Assembly (NCBI GenBank): GCA_020024765.1
Contig: JAHHTG010000030.1
Location: 1 to 12,209 of the forward strand
Length of the DNA: 12,209 bases
From: Thomasclavelia sp.
GTDB taxonomy: Bacteria; Bacillota_I; Bacilli_A; Erysipelotrichales; Erysipelotrichaceae
Direction: 5' to 3'
Numbering within the stretch: position 1 is the stretch's first letter; each line of letters opens with the position of its first letter. The notes beneath the pieces were generated by a model. The model ran no database searches, was not told the DNA's origin, and worked only from the letters and a program-made list of their open reading frames with translations. The translations under genes were made by a program, and so were the position numbers. Shown piece after piece: positions 6,442 through 11,532 of the stretch.

Positions 6442-6861
6442 ATGAATAATAAATTACCAAAGATTCTAAATGTCTTAGTACCGTTTCTCATCATTGCATT
6501 AGCGGCGAGTATGGCATTTAAAGAGTATAACAAGAATAAGCAAAATGATTTCCAAAATCTATGTGATGAATTTAGTGAAAAAATCAGTGTTCATGAATTT
6601 GATAACGTTGATTATCAAGTTAAAGCGAGTGATTACGATTACCAACAAGAAAATATTTTACTAAGTTTTGATATCTTTAATTATGATGAAGTTAGTGAAG
6701 AAACAATAGCACAAATCTTTGATACAATTACAAATGAATTCAATTTGTTCGATTTCGGTAAATTCGACATTGATGAATTACATATTGTCATCTTCGATGC
6801 TGTACGTAAAGGTGAAGGTGTCGAAGGCGTTGGTGTTGATACACTCATCATAGAAAAATAA
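6442..6861 (+). CDS. Small membrane-anchored protein of unknown function
   Basis: A 139-residue protein I cannot assign to a family. Residues 7-25 form a hydrophobic segment after a short basic start (MNNKLPK), so it is either a single-pass protein with its C-terminus outside or an uncleaved signal anchor. Residues 26-35 are Lys/Asn-rich; the rest is acidic, with many Asp, Glu, Phe and Tyr, and contains a single cysteine, in the LCDEFSE stretch near 40-46. The pattern of alternating hydrophobic strands and one helix around 75-100 suggests a small alpha/beta domain. AAGGTG at 6431-6436 is a good ribosome site 5 bases before the ATG, supporting real translation. It lies between two terminators, converging with the lipoprotein gene. 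Role unknown. Confidence 0.75.
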   Translation: MNNKLPKILNVLVPFLIIALAASMAFKEYNKNKQNDFQNLCDEFSEKISVHEFDNVDYQVKASDYDYQQENILLSFDIFNYDEVSEETIAQIFDTITNEFNLFDFGKFDIDELHIVIFDAVRKGEGVEGVGVDTLIIEK

Positions 6862-6869
6862 TTAAAAAG

Positions 6870-6914
6870 AAAACAGATTAGGCAAAGTGGTATGAACCTT
6901 GTCTAATCTGTTTT
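6870..6914. terminator. Long bidirectional terminator between convergent genes
   Basis: A stem of about 16 bp (6870-6885 with 6899-6914, one G-U pair) encloses a 13-base loop. The plus strand ends in TTTTT; the minus strand continues into a T-rich stretch. It serves both the small membrane protein gene and the lipoprotein gene, whose stop codon is at 6919-6921. Confidence 0.88.
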
Positions 6915-6918
6915 TAAA

Positions 6919-7293
6919 TTATTGACTAATAGGATGCGTGACTTCGCAAGCATAACTCAGGATGTGCTGGTCGCCAATTTGGTGACTTGTTGGGGCATGA
7001 TCAACAAGTTCTTTGTTGCTAAGGGCTTCAAGTTTACCAGTACGACCACTTTCCTTATAAGTATAAGTACCATCAGTTTCATAAGTCGCTTCAAAGAAAC
7101 CGCACAAATTAGTATTGCCAAAAATCAATTCATGGTCATTGATAAATTCAATGTAGGTATAGGAAGTATCTTCACCAAGCTCATTGGTGGTCCCGACACA
7201 ATAAATGGGGTAGTTCGTGGTGATTTCTGGTTCTGGAGTTTTACAGCCAACTAACGTCAGCAAAAATACTACACCTAAAATTATCTTTTTCAT
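6919..7293 (-). CDS. Small lipoprotein of unknown function
   Basis: A 124-residue predicted lipoprotein. The start ATG at 7293-7291 is chosen because GAGGGA (7306-7301) lies 7 bases before it; a longer in-frame version from 7326 adds 11 residues, overlaps the likely promoter and lacks such a site. The signal sequence is MKKI, a hydrophobic core and the lipobox LVGC with C17 as the lipidated residue. The mature part starts KTPEPEITTNY and looks beta-rich (YTYIEF, ELIFGN, FFEATYETDGTYTYKESG), with three further cysteines C32, C64 and C116. That resembles small DUF-type lipoproteins of Gram-positive bacteria, but I do not recognise the family. It is a single-gene unit after the rpiB terminator. 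A 110-codon frame opposite it (6922-7254) has no ribosome site and starts beside the terminator; I regard it as a shadow. Confidence 0.8.
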   Translation of the reverse strand: MKKIILGVVFLLTLVGCKTPEPEITTNYPIYCVGTTNELGEDTSYTYIEFINDHELIFGNTNLCGFFEATYETDGTYTYKESGRTGKLEALSNKELVDHAPTSHQIGDQHILSYACEVTHPISQ

Positions 7294-7317
7294 TTTGATT
7301 TCCCTCGACTTTACTTC

Positions 7318-7323
7318 ATTATA
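7318..7323 (-). promoter_or_regulatory. -10 box of the lipoprotein gene
   Basis: A perfect TATAAT on the minus strand lies about 24 bases upstream of the chosen ATG. It overlaps the alternative longer reading frame, which supports the shorter start. No convincing -35 box is visible. Confidence 0.45.
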
Positions 7324-7383
7324 CAATAAGAAAATATCTTAAAGTTTTTAAAACGGGGATTTTAACGCTAAACTAAATAATTT

Positions 7384-7424
7384 AAAATAGAGGGTCTTGC
7401 TTAAATGTAATGACCCTCTATTTT
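7384..7424 (-). terminator. Terminator of rpiB
   Basis: A perfect 13-bp stem (7384-7396 with 7412-7424) encloses a 15-base loop, located 18 bases beyond the rpiB stop codon. On the minus strand it ends in TTTT followed by AT-rich sequence. It separates rpiB from the downstream lipoprotein gene. Confidence 0.85.
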
Positions 7425-7442
7425 GGTTAAAATGATTCTTGA

Positions 7443-7892
7443 TTATTGTTTTTGTTGATCTTCGATTTCTTTGAAAAGATTAACTCTACGTAAGTGACGG
7501 TCTCCTAAGAAACTATTTTCTAGCCATTCATCAACCATCATCTTTGCAACTTCTTCACCAACAACTCTTGCACCGAAGCAAAGGATGTTAGCGTTGTTGT
7601 GTTGACGAGCCATTTTTGCACTGAATGGTTCACTGCAACAAGCGGCAATGGCACCGTTAACTTTATTAGCGGCAATTGAGATGCCAATACCTGTACCACA
7701 AATCGCAATTCCTAAATCAGCTTCTTTGCCGACAACAGTATTAGCGACTTTTTGTCCCATTAAAGGATAATCAATTTTTTCGCCTTCTTTGATACCTAAG
7801 TCGATCATTGTATGGCCCTTAGCCTCTAAATGTTCGATAATTGCGTTTTTTAATGCTACGCCAGCATGGTCGTTACCAATCGCGATAATCAT
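7443..7892 (-). CDS. rpiB: Ribose-5-phosphate isomerase B
   Basis: Cytoplasmic sugar-phosphate isomerase interconverting ribose 5-phosphate and ribulose 5-phosphate in the pentose phosphate pathway; some RpiB/LacAB relatives act on allose or galactose 6-phosphate instead. Its 149 residues are the usual length. It has the N-terminal GNDHAG block (6-11, with D8 and H9), the catalytic cysteine C65 in ICGTGIGISIAANK (64-77), and H98 in RQHNNANIL (96-104), followed by GARVVG and basic residues (DRHLRR, 131-136) that usually contact phosphate. GGAGGG (7903-7898) lies 5 bases before the ATG, and TATAAT just upstream gives a leader of about 12 bases. No sugar-uptake genes surround it, so a housekeeping RpiB role is more likely than LacAB. 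Confidence 0.95.
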   Translation of the reverse strand: MIIAIGNDHAGVALKNAIIEHLEAKGHTMIDLGIKEGEKIDYPLMGQKVANTVVGKEADLGIAICGTGIGISIAANKVNGAIAACCSEPFSAKMARQHNNANILCFGARVVGEEVAKMMVDEWLENSFLGDRHLRRVNLFKEIEDQQKQ

Positions 7893-7910
7893 TTTGTCCC
7901 TCCATTTGCA

Positions 7911-7958
7911 ATTATAATAACATAGAATATTAGAAAATAGATATGGATATGTTATAAT
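7911..7958. promoter_or_regulatory. Divergent rpiB/scpA promoter with symmetric cores
   Basis: Minus-strand TATAAT at 7916-7911 serves rpiB; plus-strand TATAAT at 7953-7958, preceded by TGT (an extended -10), serves scpA. ATAACATA (7917-7924) and TATGTTAT (7948-7955) form an 8-bp inverted repeat centred about 31 bp apart, abutting or overlapping the two -10 boxes. The -35 regions are poor matches and would lie between the boxes, overlapping each other. Confidence 0.6.
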
Positions 7959-7972
7959 ACTAAAAGAAATTT

Positions 7973-8701
7973 ATGGCATTTTTAGCATCGGTACAGGCTT
8001 TTGAAGGGCCACTTGATTTAATGTTGCATCTAATTCGTGAAAATGAATTAGATATTTTTGATTTGGACATGGAGGTTTTGACTGACCAATATCTTAAATA
8101 TATTAATGCCATGGAAGATTTACACCTTGAGATTGAAAGTGAATACTTAGTTGAGTTAGCGATGCTAATTGAATATAAGTCCAAGATGTTACTACCACAA
8201 CAAGATAATAAGCTCGAAGGTGAATATGAAGAAGATCCTAAGGATGCTCTAGTTAGACGTTTATTGGAATATCAAAAATATAAAGAAATTTCTGAGACTT
8301 TAAATGAGGCTTATCTTGAACGTCATCAACAACTTGCTAAGCCTTTAGCGAATGTTGAAGAATTTAGAGTTGAAGATGATAATGAAATATTTGATGGTAA
8401 TCCGAATGACTTATTAAAGGCGATGAATCGTGTTTTAAGACGTGTTCAGTTATCACGTCCAATTGATATAAAATATACTCAAAAGGAATTATCAATTGAT
8501 GATCGTATTCTACAAATTAAGTCGCGTTTAAGAAATTTTGGGGAAATCTTTACATTTGATAATCTTTGTGAAGATTGCACGAATTTGCATGAATACATTG
8601 TGACATTCTTAGCTTTGTTGGATTTAGCGAAGAATCACGTCCTAGTTTTTGAGGTTGATCAAAATGATGACAGTATCATTTGGCTAAAGAGGGGTAATTA
8701 A
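7973..8701 (+). CDS. scpA: Segregation and condensation protein A (ScpA, kleisin)
   Basis: ScpA is the kleisin that bridges the two heads of the SMC dimer and, with ScpB, forms the condensin that compacts and separates chromosomes. The 242 residues are normal for the family. The N-terminal signature FEGPLDLMLHLI is at 10-21, followed by ELDIFDLDMEVLTDQYLKYI, the helices that contact the SMC coiled-coil neck. ALVRRLLEYQKYKEI near 92-106 and the C-terminal winged helix (about 165-242) are as expected. The start is set by the distance to FEGPLDL. There is no Shine-Dalgarno; the predicted transcript starts only about 8 bases upstream, so the mRNA is nearly leaderless. The stop codon overlaps the scpB start (TAATG), indicating translational coupling. 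Confidence 0.96.
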   Translation: MAFLASVQAFEGPLDLMLHLIRENELDIFDLDMEVLTDQYLKYINAMEDLHLEIESEYLVELAMLIEYKSKMLLPQQDNKLEGEYEEDPKDALVRRLLEYQKYKEISETLNEAYLERHQQLAKPLANVEEFRVEDDNEIFDGNPNDLLKAMNRVLRRVQLSRPIDIKYTQKELSIDDRILQIKSRLRNFGEIFTFDNLCEDCTNLHEYIVTFLALLDLAKNHVLVFEVDQNDDSIIWLKRGN

Positions 8702-9354
8702 TGGAAGAATATATTGTTGGAATTGAAATGACAAAAGAAGAAATTGCTGCCGATGATCGCCGAATTTCCAATGTCACAGTCGTTAAGAAAATTGAAGATG
8801 ATGCAACTGAAGAACCTAGTAATTTTGAGGCAATTGTTGAAGGATTATTATACCTTGTTGGTGAAGATGGCCTAAAAACTGGTCAAGTTGCTGAAACTTT
8901 AGATATTAGTTTTGAAGATGCTGAAGTATATTTAAATAATATTCAAAATAAATATAAAGCTGGTAATTATGGAATCGAATTAGTTGATTATGGAGGCATT
9001 TATAAATTTGTTACAAAGCAGGCTGTATTTCCATATGCACAAAAGTTGTTCCAAACTGCTAAGTCAAAGACTTTATCACAAAGTGCTTTAGAAACTTTGG
9101 CTATTGTTGCTTATAAACAACCAGTGACTCGTATTGAGATTGAAGAATTACGTGGTGTGGGATGTGATATGATGCTTCGTAAACTCGAAGCCCGTAATTT
9201 GATTCGTGAAGCTGGACGTAGTGATGCGCCAGGTCGCCCAATTCTTTATGAAGTAACGGAAGAATTTATGGATAGTTTTAAATTATATTCACTTGATGAA
9301 TTACCTGATTTACCAGAATTTAACGATAATCAAAGTAATGATTTATTTGAATAA
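8701..9354 (+). CDS. scpB: Segregation and condensation protein B (ScpB)
   Basis: ScpB forms a dimer of tandem winged-helix domains that binds ScpA in the SMC complex. Of 217 residues, the recognisable ScpB fold starts at about 41 (FEAIVEGLLYLVGEDGL), continues through the first winged helix, and has the strongly conserved second domain with LSQSALETLAIVAYKQPVTR at 125-144, EIEELRGV and LEARNLIREAGRSDAPGRPILY. Most ScpB proteins have about 180-200 residues, so there is an N-terminal extension of about 40 acidic, polar residues that I do not recognise. The start is supported by AGAGGGG at 8688-8694, 6 bases upstream, and by the one-base overlap with the scpA stop. An internal ATG (residue 10) would shorten the extension only slightly. 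Confidence 0.95.
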   Translation: MEEYIVGIEMTKEEIAADDRRISNVTVVKKIEDDATEEPSNFEAIVEGLLYLVGEDGLKTGQVAETLDISFEDAEVYLNNIQNKYKAGNYGIELVDYGGIYKFVTKQAVFPYAQKLFQTAKSKTLSQSALETLAIVAYKQPVTRIEIEELRGVGCDMMLRKLEARNLIREAGRSDAPGRPILYEVTEEFMDSFKLYSLDELPDLPEFNDNQSNDLFE

Positions 9355-9373
9355 TTATTAATTTAGACATTTT

Positions 9374-9399
9374 AAAAGATCGAGTATATCGATCTTTTT
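9374..9399. terminator. Bidirectional terminator between scpB and the DUF523 gene
   Basis: A perfect 10-bp stem (9374-9383 with 9389-9398), loop GTATA, followed by TTTTT on the plus strand and TTTTAAAA on the minus strand. It lies between two convergent genes. Confidence 0.9.
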
Positions 9400-9404
9400 A
9401 TATA

Positions 9405-9857
9405 TTAATGATTATGGGATTTGAGATATCCTTTGATTTCTTCAAGTTCGTTTTCATTAAAGACTTTAATGCCATGTTCTTTAAAAATGGTTGTTAGTGC
9501 ACCATCACCATCGGTCATTTTGCCATTGAAACTACCATCATAAATCCAATCGCGGCCGCAACTTGGTGACTTTGACTTTAATATTGCAAAATCACACTGG
9601 TTTTCTAAATATATTTCATATGCAGCCATTGCGCCCTTTTTTAATTGTTCTGTAACATCTTCACCACTCTTAAAATAGGCATGACCATCTTTTAATTCAA
9701 TTGGTGAATGAGGAATACCGAAGTTAGCCAATAATTCAGCACAACCAGGGATGATAATATGGTCACTTAATAATTCGATAAGTTCTTTTTGAAGTTTATG
9801 ACTACCATCATATCGGACTTCATAGCCCAACAAACAACTTGAGACAAAGATTTTCAT
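9405..9857 (-). CDS. DUF523 / TudS-type [4Fe-4S] protein
   Basis: A 150-residue stand-alone DUF523 protein. Members studied under the name TudS hold a [4Fe-4S] cluster on three cysteines and remove sulfur from thiouracil-type compounds; the substrate here is unknown. The three expected cysteines are present: C8 in SSCLLG (6-11), C39 in PGCAE (37-41) and C100 in SPSCG (97-101). RYDG (15-18) and IYDGSFNGKMTDGDGA (105-120) are also typical. The middle motif is divergent: the usual CPE...GGL..PR..AE appears as CAELLANFGIPHSPIE. There is no Shine-Dalgarno; TAAAAT ends 6 bases before ATG, as in the radical SAM gene, so it may be leaderless. The gene is divergent from mrp, a Fe-S cluster carrier, which may be meaningful or chance. 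Confidence 0.88.
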   Translation of the reverse strand: MKIFVSSCLLGYEVRYDGSHKLQKELIELLSDHIIIPGCAELLANFGIPHSPIELKDGHAYFKSGEDVTEQLKKGAMAAYEIYLENQCDFAILKSKSPSCGRDWIYDGSFNGKMTDGDGALTTIFKEHGIKVFNENELEEIKGYLKSHNH

Positions 9858-9863
9858 AACTCT

Positions 9864-9891
9864 ATTTTAAATCATTATCTTGCGAATACAA
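9864..9891 (-). promoter_or_regulatory. Promoter of the DUF523 gene, probably leaderless
   Basis: On the minus strand TTGTAT (9891-9886), a 16-base spacer and TAAAAT (9869-9864) are followed by AGAGTT and then ATG. The predicted transcription start coincides with the start codon, and no ribosome site is present. Confidence 0.45.
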
Positions 9892-9911
9892 TGTTTTGTC
9901 AGGAGTTATTG

Positions 9912-9920
9912 TGTTAAAAT
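9912..9920 (+). promoter_or_regulatory. Extended -10 promoter of mrp
   Basis: TGT followed by TAAAAT (9915-9920) forms an extended -10 element. Transcription would begin near 9927, immediately before the GGAGG ribosome site at 9928-9932. The -35 region is weak. This position inside a longer in-frame reading frame supports the downstream ATG as the true start. Confidence 0.5.
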
Positions 9921-9940
9921 TGGGAACGGAGGTAACAAAT

Positions 9941-10765
9941 ATGGCAGAATCATGTACGCACGACTGCAATACTTGCGGTCAAAGTTGTTCAGAACGCGTT
10001 ATGCAAAAGAAACAACCTTTACCTAGTACTCATATTAAGAAAATTATTGCCGTATTAAGTGGTAAGGGCGGTGTAGGCAAATCAACAGTCTCTTCACTTA
10101 TTGCGGTTGAATTAGCTAAAAAAGGCTATCGTGTTGGAATTATGGATGCTGATATTACAGGTCCGAGTATTCCAAAGATGTTTGGCTTGAAAGGCGAATC
10201 TATGGGTGACGAAGGGGGGATTTTCCCAATCGTCACTGAAAAATACGGTATTGAAACAGTATCGATTAATTCGATGTTGGAAAGCGAAGATACACCAGTA
10301 TTATGGCGTGGCCCAATTATCGCTGGGATGGTCGATCAATTCTATACAGATGTTTACTGGAAAGAATTAGACTTTTTAGTTATCGATATGCCACCTGGAA
10401 CAAGTGATGTATCGCTTACAATCTTACAAGATATTCCTGTTGATGGATTAGTTATGGTTACGAGCGCATCAAAATTAATTTCAATGGTTGTATCGAAAGC
10501 AATTAAGATGGCAGAAGCAACGAAAACAAAAATTATTGGTTTAGTTGAGAATATGTCATTTGTGAAATGTCCAGATTGTGGCGAAGAAATTCGTATTTAT
10601 GATGCAGCTGAAACAAACACAATTGCTGAAAAATATCATTTAGATGTCTTAGGTAAATTATCACTTGATGTCACATTGGCAAATTTAACAGATAATGGTC
10701 AAATTGAAGATTATGATAACCAATATCTTTCAGAATTAATTGATACATTAATTAAAGGTCTATAA
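9941..10765 (+). CDS. mrp: Mrp/NBP35-family iron-sulfur cluster carrier ATPase
   Basis: A cytoplasmic P-loop ATPase of the ApbC/Mrp/NBP35 group that carries [4Fe-4S] clusters to target enzymes. I start it at the ATG with GGAGG 8 bases upstream (274 residues); an in-frame TTG at 9896 would add 15 unconserved residues and lie upstream of the promoter. The N-terminus has four cysteines, C5, C9, C12 and C16 (C-x3-C-x2-C-x3-C), followed by the deviant Walker A GKGGVGKST (41-49), MDADITGPSIPKMFG (68-82), RGPIIAGM (123-130), DMPPGTSD (149-156) and the cluster-bridging pair C210/C213 in KCPDCG. Length is typical for a Mrp without the N-terminal DUF59 domain. It is a single-gene unit, divergent from the DUF523 Fe-S protein. 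Confidence 0.93.
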   Translation: MAESCTHDCNTCGQSCSERVMQKKQPLPSTHIKKIIAVLSGKGGVGKSTVSSLIAVELAKKGYRVGIMDADITGPSIPKMFGLKGESMGDEGGIFPIVTEKYGIETVSINSMLESEDTPVLWRGPIIAGMVDQFYTDVYWKELDFLVIDMPPGTSDVSLTILQDIPVDGLVMVTSASKLISMVVSKAIKMAEATKTKIIGLVENMSFVKCPDCGEEIRIYDAAETNTIAEKYHLDVLGKLSLDVTLANLTDNGQIEDYDNQYLSELIDTLIKGL

Positions 10766-10769
10766 GCTC

Positions 10770-10794
10770 AAAAGGTCGATAAAATCGGCCTTTT
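10770..10794 (+). terminator. Rho-independent terminator of mrp
   Basis: An 11-bp stem (10770-10780 with 10784-10794, one G-U pair) with a 3-base loop ending in TTTT, 5 bases after the stop codon. It separates mrp from the two-component system. Confidence 0.82.
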
Positions 10795-10816
10795 ATCATG
10801 GTTTGCAAGTTGATTA

Positions 10817-10848
10817 TTCACTCATTCTTCACATATCAGTGCTAAAAT
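10817..10848 (+). promoter_or_regulatory. Promoter of the two-component operon with an 11-bp direct repeat
   Basis: TGC followed by TAAAAT (10843-10848) is an extended -10 box that ends 6 bases before the response-regulator ATG, so the message is probably leaderless. Upstream, TTCACT (10817-10822) and TTCACA (10828-10833) are repeated at an 11-bp phase, the spacing expected for a dimer of an OmpR/PhoB-type regulator. They cover the -35 region, consistent with autoregulation. Confidence 0.5.
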
Positions 10849-10854
10849 AAAAAT

Positions 10855-11532
10855 ATGGAAAACGTGATTTTAATAGTAGATGACGAAGAAAAAATTCGTA
10901 AATTAGTTCGCAAATATGTCGAACATGAAGGCTATATTGCTAAAGAAGCAACATGTGGCCAAGAAGCCATTGATATTTGCCGTCAAGAAGCCGTTGATTT
11001 AGTAATTATGGATGTAATGATGCCGGATATTGATGGATTTAAAGCTTATCAAAAAATTCGAGAATTTAAGGAAGTTCCTTGTATCTTTTTAACAGCGCTC
11101 AATGAAGAGTACAACCGTATTTACGGTTTTGACCTAGGAGCTGATGACTATGTTTCTAAACCATTTAGTACAAATGAGTTAATGAAACGTGTCAATGTTG
11201 TATTAAAACGCAATCATGCGACTAAATCAAATATTATTGAAGTCGGAGGTCTTAAAGTCGACGAAGATGCGCGTATTGTCACTATAGATGGTGAAACTTT
11301 GAATCTTTCACTTAAAGAATATGAGTTATTAGTTTATTTGTTGAAGAATCAAGGTTTAGCCTTAACTCGTGAGAATATCATTGAAAAAGTTTGGGGTTAT
11401 GATTATTTCAAAGATGATCGAACTTTAGATACGCATATTAAGCTATTGCGTAAGGCTTTAAAAGAATACGCTAAATACATTACGACAATTAGAGGGGTAG
11501 GTTATCGTTTTGAAAAAGACTTACAGTCTTAA
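10855..11532 (+). CDS. OmpR/PhoB-family response regulator
   Basis: A 225-residue DNA-binding response regulator. The receiver domain (1-118) has the acidic pair D9/D10, the phospho-acceptor D53 in VIMDVMMPD, T80 and K102 in YVSKPF. The winged-helix Trans_reg_C domain (about 128-220) includes LNLSLKEYELLVYLLKN, LTRENIIEKVWGYDYF, RTLDTHIKLLRKAL and the end motif TIRGVGYRFE. Phosphorylation by the adjacent kinase should promote dimerisation and binding to direct repeats; a candidate site lies in its own promoter. The stimulus and regulon cannot be read from this window. No Shine-Dalgarno precedes the ATG, and the -10 box ends 6 bases upstream. The 3' end overlaps the kinase gene by 23 bases. 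Confidence 0.96.
   Translation: MENVILIVDDEEKIRKLVRKYVEHEGYIAKEATCGQEAIDICRQEAVDLVIMDVMMPDIDGFKAYQKIREFKEVPCIFLTALNEEYNRIYGFDLGADDYVSKPFSTNELMKRVNVVLKRNHATKSNIIEVGGLKVDEDARIVTIDGETLNLSLKEYELLVYLLKNQGLALTRENIIEKVWGYDYFKDDRTLDTHIKLLRKALKEYAKYITTIRGVGYRFEKDLQS

Noticed and set aside
6922..7254. Plus-strand open frame of 110 codons opposite the lipoprotein gene
   Set aside because: It starts beside the terminator without a ribosome site, whereas the minus-strand frame has a ribosome site, signal sequence, lipobox and terminator.
7960..8184. Minus-strand open frame of 74 codons opposite the start of scpA
   Set aside because: Antisense to the conserved ScpA N-terminal signature, and its 5' end has no ribosome site.
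9896..9940. Upstream TTG start for mrp, adding 15 residues
   Set aside because: The downstream ATG has GGAGG at ideal spacing and the family's Cys-rich start; the extra stretch contains the likely -10 box and ribosome site.
216..11532. Absence of TGA stop codons (11 TAA, 1 TAG) as a hint of UGA reassignment
   Set aside because: No in-frame TGA occurs within the conserved genes and tryptophan is encoded by TGG; a TAA bias is normal for AT-rich Firmicutes.
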